6,375 nucleotides of DNA from Planctomycetota bacterium (GCA_026387055.1 JAPLML010000241.1:1-6375); one strand, 5' to 3'; counted from the first letter of the stretch, positions 1-5,736 are shown. A program made the numbers and translations. The notes: generated by a model from the letters alone, not told the origin.

Positions 1-743
1 TCTTTCCGTGAGTCGAGCACCACCACGTGCACGAGGCCGCCGTCGAAGGCGTACCACATCCGTCCTTCGGGCATGTCGAACAGGCGGAGCAGCGGCTTGA
101 CGTCGGGCTCGTGGCTGCCGCGGGCCATCAGCATCGGCACCTGGTTGATGACATCCGCCAGAGGCGAAAAGAACTGTGGACCCCAATTGTCATACGAAGA
201 CGTGCTGCTCACCATGTCGCCGGTGTGAAGGATGAAGAGGGGCCGGTGCTCCATGAAGTGGACCGCCAGGGCGCGGTGCTTCTCGGGGTGGCTCCGCGAG
301 TCGCCGTAGGCGATGAACGTGATGGGCTCGGGCTTGTCGGGGAACGTCCGGAACGCGGACGCCGGCGGCCACTGGTCGGCGGGCACGTCCTTCGACGGCA
401 CGACCTGGTAGCGGTACGCGGTCCCCGGCGCCAGGCCGGTGAGCCGCGCGCGGTAGAGATACGCCGGCCGCTTCGGCCCTTTCTTGCCCTTCGAGTCGAT
501 GGTGTACTCGACCTTCTCGCCGGGAACCGCCGGGACGGTCCGATCCATCGCCTCGCCGGCCCCGAGCTTGACGAAGCCGTCGCAGGGGACGTTGGTCTCC
601 CACTGGACCGTCATCGCCGTGGCGCCCGGGTTCTGAAGGTACGGCCCCTGGGTGAGGGCGGGTGTGGCGGGGGGCGATGCCTGAAGGGCCGCCGCGAGCG
701 CGATCGAGCCGATCACGCCCGCGAGCGACTGAAACAGCCGCAT
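1..743 (-). CDS. Secreted purple acid phosphatase-like metallophosphoesterase, N-terminal part (cut by window edge)
   Basis: The frame is open from ATG 743 to the window edge (247 complete codons), so the C-terminus is missing. Visible order: a signal peptide at about residues 1-22 (MRLFQS then a hydrophobic run ending LQA); a fibronectin-like N-terminal domain at about 33-115, with PYLQNP, TVQWETN and the closing GTAYRYQV, as in purple acid phosphatases; then a calcineurin-like phosphoesterase domain from about 140, with GDSR (147-150), GDM (175-177) and GSHE (209-212), followed by LDSR near the edge. The family uses a two-metal centre to hydrolyse phosphoesters; a secreted, extracytoplasmic role is inferred from the signal peptide. 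The start is fixed by GGAGGA at 750-755, six bases from the ATG. Oddity: the third motif is normally GNH(D/E), and the metal-ligand Asn is Ser here (residue 210). The substrate cannot be told, and the remaining His ligands lie outside the window. Confidence 0.87.
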   Translation of the reverse strand, partial: MRLFQSLAGVIGSIALAAALQASPPATPALTQGPYLQNPGATAMTVQWETNVPCDGFVKLGAGEAMDRTVPAVPGEKVEYTIDSKGKKGPKRPAYLYRARLTGLAPGTAYRYQVVPSKDVPADQWPPASAFRTFPDKPEPITFIAYGDSRSHPEKHRALAVHFMEHRPLFILHTGDMVSSTSSYDNWGPQFFSPLADVINQVPMLMARGSHEPDVKPLLRLFDMPEGRMWYAFDGGLVHVVVLDSRK

Positions 744-749
744 TCGGAT

Positions 750-755
750 TCCTCC
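750..755 (-). promoter_or_regulatory. Ribosome binding site of the metallophosphoesterase gene
   Basis: On the minus strand GGAGGA lies six bases ahead of ATG 743 and decides the start. The surrounding gap to 910 shows only a weak -10-like TATCAT (864-869) with no convincing -35, so no promoter is called for this gene. Confidence 0.75.
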
Positions 756-910
756 ATCACTTGCCGCCACGTTCGCCCGCCCCGAAGCGCCGCATCACAC
801 GGATCTGCCCTGCCCCCGGCAATCCGCTGGCGCCGCGAGAGGTGCCGCGCGAGGTCCTCTGGGATGATACGGCAGGCGGCGGGCGAAGCGCGGGCGATTC
901 CCGCCCGGGC

Positions 911-941
911 AAAAAAGAAGCGCGGCCGCAAGGGCCGCGCT
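911..941 (-). terminator. Intrinsic terminator of the downstream-most PEP-CTERM gene
   Basis: A perfect 9-bp GC-rich stem (919-927 with 933-941, loop 928-932) is followed on the minus strand by TCTTTTTT. It begins 33 bases after the stop codon of the PEP-CTERM gene at 974 and separates it from the phosphoesterase gene. Confidence 0.9.
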
Positions 942-973
942 CGAACACTTCGCAGGACGGCTTCGCCGTCGGC

Positions 974-1594
974 CTACGCCCGCCGGCGCCGCGTCATCAG
1001 CGCGGCCACCAGCCCGCTCCCCAGGAGGGCCAGCGTCGCCGGTTCGGGGACGATGCCTGCAATCTGGTCATCCGGGGCCCCGCCCCGGTTGTCCAACTGC
1101 GCCTCGACGTAAGGGTTGGCGGGCAGGAGCGGCATCAGGCTCTGGGCAACCCGCCACTCGATGGCATTGCCCACCTGGACGTCTCCCAGCCCCAGGGGCG
1201 TCAGCGTCCCGTTGGTGTAATCCACGAGCGAGAACATCAGGACGCCGCCGGCGTTCATCAGGACGTCCACAGCATAGAGGTCCGTCGTGCCCGTGGAATC
1301 CCTGAAGATCGTCCAGAACTCCGACTGGCGCAGCGGGCTCGTGACGCCGCCCGTCTTGTCAACCGCCGGGCTGGTCACCGTCAGCGCCACGTTGTAGTAC
1401 GTGTTGCTGGCATCGAACTGGAACGTGTCGATGTTCAGGTTTCCGGCGTAGGTCTCCCCCGCCACGTCGGTGAGGATGGTAGCGTATTCGCCGACGGTAG
1501 CGCTGCCGTCAAGAGTGGGCGAGGCCGAAGCCAGCCCCGCCGCCAGACCCAGTGCCACCACGAGCGCTACGATACCGAGCATGAGCCGTTTCAT
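974..1594 (-). CDS. PEP-CTERM sorting-domain protein, paralogue A
   Basis: This 206-residue exported protein has a signal peptide at about 1-24 (MKRLML, hydrophobic core, LASA cleavage region). Its beta-rich middle domain begins PTLDG and includes IDTFQFD, EFWTIFRDSTGTTDLY and AIEWRVAQS. The C-terminus has the tripartite exosortase signal: VPEPATLAL (182-190), a hydrophobic segment and RRRRA. In this family the signal directs cleavage and attachment by exosortase at the cell envelope. The middle domain opens like CBM9/DOMON-type sandwiches (LDG then GEY), but that is a guess; no catalytic motif or cysteine is seen. The start is internal to a longer frame that opens at 1654: GGAGGGG at 1598-1604 sits five bases from ATG 1594, and the signal peptide begins there. 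By eye it is roughly 70% identical to the mature region of the gene at 4810-5439, without that gene's four-residue insertion. Confidence 0.9.
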   Translation of the reverse strand: MKRLMLGIVALVVALGLAAGLASASPTLDGSATVGEYATILTDVAGETYAGNLNIDTFQFDASNTYYNVALTVTSPAVDKTGGVTSPLRQSEFWTIFRDSTGTTDLYAVDVLMNAGGVLMFSLVDYTNGTLTPLGLGDVQVGNAIEWRVAQSLMPLLPANPYVEAQLDNRGGAPDDQIAGIVPEPATLALLGSGLVAALMTRRRRA

Positions 1595-1597
1595 ATA

Positions 1598-1604
1598 CCC
1601 CTCC
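1598..1604 (-). promoter_or_regulatory. Ribosome binding site that decides the start of PEP-CTERM paralogue A
   Basis: GGAGGGG on the minus strand, ending three bases (core GGAGG five bases) before ATG 1594. A 5-bp hairpin (1613-1617 with 1623-1627, CCTGG/CCAGG) lies just upstream and could affect ribosome access. Confidence 0.75.
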
Positions 1605-1698
1605 GTCCAAGACCTGGTTCGTCCAGGCGGGTCCCCCATAGTCCCGTTTCCCATGTTGAGGGCCAGCCCAAACGGTATCCGAGAAGAATGCTACGGGT

Positions 1699-1726
1699 AG
1701 TATGTCATTTTTCGGTCCAAAGTCAA
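1699..1726 (-). promoter_or_regulatory. Candidate sigma70-type promoter for PEP-CTERM paralogue A
   Basis: Read on the minus strand, TTGACT (1721-1726), a 16-base spacer and CATACT (1699-1704). The -35 matches the consensus at five of six positions, the -10 at four. The implied leader is about 98 bases. The -35 lies in the loop of an inverted repeat, TTCGGT (1711-1716) and ACCGAA (1727-1732) on the plus strand, which could be an operator. Confidence 0.55.
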
Positions 1727-1880
1727 ACCGAAGGCGCGATATTATGGCGTTTTCCCCAGGCAAAGCACATCAGGATATACTTCGTGGACACTATGGTTTA
1801 TCTGACGCGGCGGGGCTGAAACACATGGGGTCGCAGGGCGGGCGCATCCCCTGCCGCAATCCGGGCGCCTTCTCTGTGAT

Positions 1881-1933
1881 CCAAGGAGCCGCTATTACTT
1901 GGGGTTGTGAGGGGTCAAACCCCTTATCCTTGG
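1881..1933. other. Two-helix inverted-repeat element
   Basis: An outer 7-bp pairing, CCAAGGA (1881-1887) with TCCTTGG (1927-1933), is directly contiguous with an inner 8-bp hairpin (1908-1915 with 1919-1926, one G-T pair, loop CAA). A 20-base unpaired stretch lies at 1888-1907. It could fold in RNA from either strand or be a degenerate element. The orientation is unknown and there is no T-tract on either side. Confidence 0.4.
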
Positions 1934-2044
1934 GCATCACCATGGGGGAGAAAAGGACTCAACAGGTAGGGTGCCAGCCGCAGTCTTGGTCCGCCCTGTA
2001 TGGTGGCGGCCCTGCAACGGGGGGAAGGTCGCGACCTGCGTTCC

Positions 2045-4387
2045 CTACGCGAGGCTGACGGTCACCATCTGAAAATCCCCCATGAACTGAGCCAGCGTAA
2101 TCTTCAGCAGGCCGTCGCTGGGGTTGCCGTCCCAGGCCCTGCCGTCATAACCGTATGTATTGTAAACGGTTACGTACGTCGTCCCCCCTTCTGTCACCAC
2201 CTCCTTCACCATGTACGCGTGGTTGGTGTAAAAAGGACCCGTCACGTTCCACCAAGTCAGGGTGCTCGCCGCATGCCCCGCCGCCAAGTGTCCCGACAGC
2301 GCCGCGGCAAACCCAGTATCGTCCATGTAGAGGTAGTTCGTGCCCACCCCCGTCACCGCTTGGTACACTTCCGCCATCCAGCCGCCGGTCAACGCACTGT
2401 AGGCGTTCGTCCCGCCCCGGAACTGGGCGTAGGCCTTCTCCGCCAACGCCACCCACAACTCGTTCTCCGGCGTCAGCTTCGCGTAGCCGGGCGAACCGCC
2501 CGAAGCCGGCAACCACCCGTCCACGCGTACGTACACCGCCTGCGTCCCGCTGTAGAACCGGACCGCGTACGTCCCGTCCCCCATCGGGGCGATCATCTGT
2601 CGGATAACGCCCGGGTCCGTGTCCGCCAGCGACGCCAGGGAGGCCAGGAAGTAGCAGTCGCCCACGTTCCCTTGCCGGATGTCGTTGTACTCCGGCCCGT
2701 CAACAAAGAGAGGCCGCGAGGAGAAATCGGCATAGGCATACGCGGCCGCCGGATCGATGATGTCTTGACCGGCGATCTCGAGGGAGACGTACGGCGCCGG
2801 ATCGGTGCTCGGCTGGTAGAAGGCAACGATTGAGTGCACGGCCCCGGCGGCCGTCTCCGCCGCCGAGACGTCGGCGATCCCGTCGGTACTGTCGGCCCAG
2901 AAACTGTCGAGGCCGTCCTCGCCATGCAGGGCATCGGACCCGCTGCCAACACTCACCAGCAGATCGTCACCGGCGCCCCCGTAGAGGGTGTCCGCACCGG
3001 TGCCCGCGCCGTAGACCGTATCGTTGCCATCGCCGGCGCGGGTCGTCACCGGCACGCTCACCGAATGCGTCACCCGGATCGTATCATCGCCCGCAAAACC
3101 GCAGATCGCCACGGAGGCAAACGGGCCGGCATAAGTATCGGTGCCCGCCGCCGTGGCCAGAATCAGCGCGTCGCCTGACTGCGAGAGCGTGATCGTGTCC
3201 GGGCCGTCCGTTCCGATCACCACAAGCTGGGTTCCGCTCGCCACCGAAACCGCGTGGGTCACGACAACACTTCCCGGGATGTACTCCTGACTGAGATCAA
3301 CGGCGTTGACGGTCACTGTCGCCGTGGCGACGCTTGATTCGACCACACCGTCGCCGGCCCTGTATGTGAAGGCATCGCTCCCTGAGAAGCCGGGCGCCGG
3401 CGTATACGTGAACGACCCATCCGCATTCAGCGCGAGCTCGCCGTGCGACACGCCGCTCACCAGCAGGGCCGCGAGCGGGCCGCCGTCCGGGTCGGTGTCG
3501 TTGGCAAGAACGCCCGGGCCCGGTACCGTAAGGGCGGTATCCTGATCGAGACTGTAGGCGTCGCCCTGGGCCACGGGGGGAAAGAGGTTCGCCGGAATGG
3601 GCATCGTCGTGGAGGCGGTCCTGAGGAGGTACGACCCCGTCGTGCCGCCAAGGGCGGCCGCCTTCACGTAGTACGCCCGGCCCGCGACGACCGGGAAAAT
3701 GACGGTCGCTTTCGCATCGCCCGGGTCGCCGCCGCGCACCAGCAGATTCCCCTGGGCATCATACACGGAGAGGTCGCACGACAGGCCCTGCCTCAGCACC
3801 CGGCGGGACTGCTCAACCTGCATGGCGCCCGTCTTCGGGGCGACGAAGACCCGGACGTCCACATCGCCGGCGTAGTTGATGACGCCGAATGCAACGCCGG
3901 CCCCCGTCGACCTCGCGACGTACAACTTGCGGGCCGTGGCCGGCGTGTTGCCACAATCGTCGTGCGGGTTGCTGGTAACGGTCAGGCAGTACGTTCCCAT
4001 CGAGCCCCTGACGCCCGAGAGGCGCGCATAGTAGCTCTTGCCCGCGCTGACCCAGATCGTGGCCGCGCTGTCGAGCGTGCCCCGCGTGGCGTTGTCGTTC
4101 TGAGACAGGCGAGTCCCCGCGGCATTGTAGATCTGGAGGAACGGATCGAGGCCGCTGCCATCGGAGGCCACCTGCACGGTGAGCCTGCCTGTGCCGGGTG
4201 CTGAGAACCTGTAGACTTGATCCTCGCCGGCTTGCACAATGGCGCCGCCGACGGTGGAGGGATCCAGCGGCACCAAGGCCAAAGGCTGCCCCGACGCCGC
4301 CAGGTAGTCAAGCCAGGCCGAGCCACTCAGAAACAGACGTGGTTCCAGCGCCTCACACAGCACAGTAGGATTACCCTTGCTTCCCAT
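2045..4387 (-). CDS. LEPR-motif multidomain calpain-type cysteine protease
   Basis: This is a 780-residue protein. An N-terminal LEPR-type motif (ALEPRLFLSG, about 13-22) takes the place of a classical signal peptide, as in many large planctomycete exported proteins. Then come two PPC-like beta domains (about 45-138 and 140-258); a cadherin-like/Big_9-type domain (about 270-362, with VLANDTDPDGG and GSFTYTP); and an RTX-like stretch (about 390-500, with AGDDTI, AGDGNDTV and GGAGDDLL). The C-terminal peptidase C2 catalytic domain runs from about 553 to 780. In it QGNVGDCYFLASL gives oxyanion Gln572 and nucleophile Cys578, TNHAYMV gives His723, and VYNTYGYDG gives Asn743; the usual NPWG is NTYG. 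These fit the calpain Cys-His-Asn triad, so it is probably active. Calcium binding and an extracytoplasmic location are inferred. The start is ATG 4387, with GTG 4390 just upstream as an alternative; only a weak AGGGA lies nearby. Confidence 0.9.
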   Translation of the reverse strand: MGSKGNPTVLCEALEPRLFLSGSAWLDYLAASGQPLALVPLDPSTVGGAIVQAGEDQVYRFSAPGTGRLTVQVASDGSGLDPFLQIYNAAGTRLSQNDNATRGTLDSAATIWVSAGKSYYARLSGVRGSMGTYCLTVTSNPHDDCGNTPATARKLYVARSTGAGVAFGVINYAGDVDVRVFVAPKTGAMQVEQSRRVLRQGLSCDLSVYDAQGNLLVRGGDPGDAKATVIFPVVAGRAYYVKAAALGGTTGSYLLRTASTTMPIPANLFPPVAQGDAYSLDQDTALTVPGPGVLANDTDPDGGPLAALLVSGVSHGELALNADGSFTYTPAPGFSGSDAFTYRAGDGVVESSVATATVTVNAVDLSQEYIPGSVVVTHAVSVASGTQLVVIGTDGPDTITLSQSGDALILATAAGTDTYAGPFASVAICGFAGDDTIRVTHSVSVPVTTRAGDGNDTVYGAGTGADTLYGGAGDDLLVSVGSGSDALHGEDGLDSFWADSTDGIADVSAAETAAGAVHSIVAFYQPSTDPAPYVSLEIAGQDIIDPAAAYAYADFSSRPLFVDGPEYNDIRQGNVGDCYFLASLASLADTDPGVIRQMIAPMGDGTYAVRFYSGTQAVYVRVDGWLPASGGSPGYAKLTPENELWVALAEKAYAQFRGGTNAYSALTGGWMAEVYQAVTGVGTNYLYMDDTGFAAALSGHLAAGHAASTLTWWNVTGPFYTNHAYMVKEVVTEGGTTYVTVYNTYGYDGRAWDGNPSDGLLKITLAQFMGDFQMVTVSLA

Positions 4388-4451
4388 CACCTTGTCCCTG
4401 GAGATGCAGCAGAAGACAGACTGCTTGCAGCGCCTGTTTCCCCCGTCTTAC

Positions 4452-4479
4452 AGCATAGTGATCTCGTGCCTTGGGGCAA
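4452..4479 (-). promoter_or_regulatory. Candidate promoter of the calpain-type protease gene
   Basis: Minus-strand TTGCCC (4474-4479), a 16-base spacer, then TATGCT (4452-4457), each matching the sigma70 consensus at four of six positions. The leader would be about 57 bases. The spacing equals that of the two PEP-CTERM promoter candidates. The match is weaker than theirs. Confidence 0.4.
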
Positions 4480-4520
4480 ATCAGCCGGGGACTTTAAACC
4501 GAAAGGCGGGAACTGCGATC

Positions 4521-4533
4521 TGGCGAATCGCCA
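4521..4533. promoter_or_regulatory. Operator-like palindrome upstream of the calpain promoter
   Basis: TGGCGA and TCGCCA arms around a single central base, about 42 bp upstream of the predicted -35. The size suits a dimeric regulator site. No regulator is encoded in the window, so the function is a guess. Confidence 0.3.
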
Positions 4534-4675
4534 TAAGCGCCGTTAAAACAAGGAGTTATGCCTGCGATTTCCCCCCACGAAACCCAAGCCCTCGCAGACC
4601 ACATCGGACGCGGCCTGCGGGCGCAGGCCTGAAAACTGATGGGTTTATGCGCGCCCGCCGTCGGCGGTCGCAATG

Positions 4676-4746
4676 GGGTAGGGGTTCCTCTCATCAAGGT
4701 CCCCAGAGGACTTGCACCCCCAAGTCACACGCCATGCCTGGCGCGC
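4676..4746 (-). mobile_element. 5' end remnant of a class C group II intron
   Basis: Read on the minus strand from 4746 the sequence starts GCGCGCCAGGCATGG, then GGGGGTGCAAGTCCTC, then GGGG and later AACCCCTA. This follows the order and pairing expected at the start of bacterial class C introns: a GUGYG-type start (here GCGCG), a small hairpin with a GGCA loop, a GGG..GUGAAAGU-like..CCC hairpin, and a further stem closed by the GGGG/CCCC pair. Class C introns are known to insert just after intrinsic terminators, and this one begins on the base after the T-run of the terminator at 4747-4780. The similarity fades below about 4676. No further domain I sequence, no domain V and no reverse transcriptase is seen, so it is a dead fragment. 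The call is from remembered intron sequences and was not computed. Confidence 0.6.
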
Positions 4747-4780
4747 AAAAAGAGGCGGCGGGCAAAGTGCCCGCCGCCTC
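4747..4780 (-). terminator. Intrinsic terminator of PEP-CTERM paralogue B
   Basis: A perfect 12-bp stem (4752-4763 with 4769-4780, loop 4764-4768) is followed on the minus strand by five T residues (4747-4751). It lies 30 bases after the stop codon at 4810 and abuts the group II intron remnant. Confidence 0.92.
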
Positions 4781-4809
4781 GCGGTATCTCGGGATGTCGC
4801 CGGTTCCGC

Positions 4810-5439
4810 CTATTTCCTCCGCCGCGCGGCAAGGCCTGCCACGGCGCCAAGACTCAGGAGGACGAGCGTTGCCGGCTCGGGGATCGGGCCGGTCGAGATC
4901 TGATCGTCGGGCGCCTGGCCACGATTGTCCAACTGGGCCACCACCTGGGCCACAACGTACGGGGCGCCGGGCAGGAGCGGCATCATGCTCTGGGCGACCC
5001 GCCACTCGATGGCATCGGCAACCATGACGTCTGCCAGCCCCAGGGGTGTCAACGTCGCATTGGTGTAATCCACAAGCGTGAACATAAAGGGGCCGGCGGC
5101 GTTCATCATGACGTCCACGGCATAGAGGTCCGTCGTGCCGGTGGAATCTCTGAAGATCGTCCAGAACTCCGCCTGGCGCAGCTGGCTCGTGACGCCGCCC
5201 GTCTTGTCAACCGGCGGGCTGACCACCGTCAGCACCACGTTGTAGTAGCCGCCGCTCGTGTCGAACTGGAAGGTGTCGATGTCAAGGTGCGCGGCATAGG
5301 CGGTCTCGCCCGGCGTGTCGTAAACAACCTTGGCATACTCGCCGGCGTTGGCAAAGCCGTCGAGGGTCGGCGCGGCCCCAACCGAAGACCCCATGACAGC
5401 GACCGCGAATCCCGCCACCAGCAATGTGAGCATACGCAT
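4810..5439 (-). CDS. PEP-CTERM sorting-domain protein, paralogue B
   Basis: This 209-residue exported protein has the same plan as its paralogue at 974-1594. The signal peptide is at about 1-23 (MRMLTLL, hydrophobic core, VGAA). The mature domain begins PTLDG and contains IDTFQFD, EFWTIFRDSTGTTDLY and AIEWRVAQS. The exosortase signal is IPEPATLVL (186-194), a hydrophobic stretch and RRRK. The longest shared block is 20 identical residues starting at EFWTI (91-110). It has four extra residues in VVAQVVAQL (162-170), from a 12-base tandem duplication in the DNA. The start is ATG 5439 because AAGGAGG (5446-5452) lies six bases upstream and the signal peptide begins there; longer starts back to 5595 would include this site as coding. 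It has its own promoter and terminator, so it is a single-gene unit. The function beyond envelope sorting is unknown. Confidence 0.9.
   Translation of the reverse strand: MRMLTLLVAGFAVAVMGSSVGAAPTLDGFANAGEYAKVVYDTPGETAYAAHLDIDTFQFDTSGGYYNVVLTVVSPPVDKTGGVTSQLRQAEFWTIFRDSTGTTDLYAVDVMMNAAGPFMFTLVDYTNATLTPLGLADVMVADAIEWRVAQSMMPLLPGAPYVVAQVVAQLDNRGQAPDDQISTGPIPEPATLVLLSLGAVAGLAARRRK
4930..4953 (-). repeat. In-frame 12-base tandem duplication within PEP-CTERM paralogue B
   Basis: Two adjacent 12-mers, 4930-4941 and 4942-4953, match at 11 of 12 positions (minus strand GTGGCCCAGGTG then GTGGCCCAGTTG). They encode VAQV and VAQL. The paralogue at 974-1594 has a single copy (EAQL), so this is a lineage-specific slippage or duplication. 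Confidence 0.85.
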
Positions 5440-5445
5440 GGCAAG

Positions 5446-5452
5446 CCTCCTT
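5446..5452 (-). promoter_or_regulatory. Ribosome binding site that decides the start of PEP-CTERM paralogue B
   Basis: AAGGAGG on the minus strand, six bases before ATG 5439. This is a near-ideal site and rules out the upstream in-frame starts at 5460 and 5595. Confidence 0.85.
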
Positions 5453-5536
5453 GGACCCATTACCGCACTGCCGAAAACCGCACCCTCTGTCAGGTGCCAT
5501 TGCGCCCTGAATCGGCCACAGCCCTCAGGCCATGCC

Positions 5537-5630
5537 CTGGCCGGCCCTACTCTTTCGGCCAGCCCGCACCGAAGGTCTGAAGCACGAACCCCCAACTACA
5601 GAAGGACGCCTTACGCGGAATCTCCGCGTA
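5537..5630 (-). promoter_or_regulatory. Structured leader upstream of PEP-CTERM paralogue B
   Basis: The predicted transcript has about 200 bases of leader with two inverted repeats. One is a perfect 8-bp hairpin with a 3-base loop (5612-5619 with 5623-5630, TACGCGGA/TCCGCGTA), about 12 bases after the predicted start site. The other is a 7-bp pairing with a 12-base loop (5537-5543 with 5556-5562, CTGGCCG/CGGCCAG). No known riboswitch consensus was recognised. Confidence 0.4.
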
Positions 5631-5648
5631 CACGCACCTATTGACCAC

Positions 5649-5676
5649 AGTATAACACGGATTCTGCCGCGGTCAA
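5649..5676 (-). promoter_or_regulatory. Sigma70-type promoter of PEP-CTERM paralogue B
   Basis: Minus-strand TTGACC (5671-5676), a 16-base spacer and TATACT (5649-5654), each matching the consensus at five of six positions. The -35 TTGACC has an inverted copy overlapping the predicted start site (TTGACC on the plus strand at 5641-5646), so the promoter is bracketed by a 6-bp inverted repeat. Confidence 0.65.
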
Positions 5677-5736
5677 ACCAGTCGCACGGAATTTTTTCTC
5701 GGCCGAAATGCCCTGATTTTGGGCCCGCCACAGGGG

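Larger units (their letters stand above)
1595..2044. other. Gene-free interval between the calpain gene and PEP-CTERM paralogue A
   Basis: Nothing coding could be supported on either strand. The interval holds the promoter and leader of paralogue A (1595-1726), a two-helix element (1881-1933) and a perfect 12-bp palindrome AGGTCGCGACCT (2026-2037) eight bases after the calpain stop. No T-tract follows that palindrome, so it is not a recognisable intrinsic terminator. The stretch 1740-1880 shows nothing recognisable. Confidence 0.6.
4388..4809. other. Gene-free interval between PEP-CTERM paralogue B and the calpain gene
   Basis: No gene is supported on either strand. From high to low coordinates it contains the terminator of paralogue B (4747-4780), a group II intron 5' remnant (4676-4746), a GC-rich hairpin (4612-4619 with 4622-4629, GGCCTGCG/CGCAGGCC), a 13-base palindrome (4521-4533) and a candidate calpain promoter (4452-4479). 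The stretch 4534-4611 shows nothing recognisable. Confidence 0.6.

Noticed and set aside
27..1112. Long plus-strand open frames over the phosphoesterase, PEP-CTERM and calpain genes.
   Set aside because: They are Arg/Pro/His-rich antisense shadows typical of high-GC coding DNA, with no recognisable domains; the minus-strand frames carry clear family motifs.
1886..1930. Plus-strand resemblance to group II intron domain V/VI (GAGCCG...GGTTGTGAGGGG...CCCCT), possible partner of the 5' remnant at 4676-4746.
   Set aside because: It is on the opposite strand to the 5' remnant, the domain V portion is too short, and it lacks the GAAA tetraloop and bulge; chance is more likely.
1881..1936. tRNA-like fold: a T-arm-like hairpin (loop GTCAAAC) under a 7-bp acceptor-like stem.
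   Set aside because: Only 21 bases lie between the arms, so there is no room for D and anticodon arms, and there is no CCA end.
2026..2037. AGGTCGCGACCT palindrome as terminator of the calpain gene.
   Set aside because: It is a perfect palindrome without a loop or T-tract; too weak to call a terminator.
1725..4508. Shared AAACCGAA(A)GGCG motif upstream of PEP-CTERM paralogue A (1725-1736) and the calpain gene (4496-4508).
   Set aside because: Its position relative to the predicted -35 differs between the two genes and one copy has an extra base; two short matches in GC-rich DNA are not enough.
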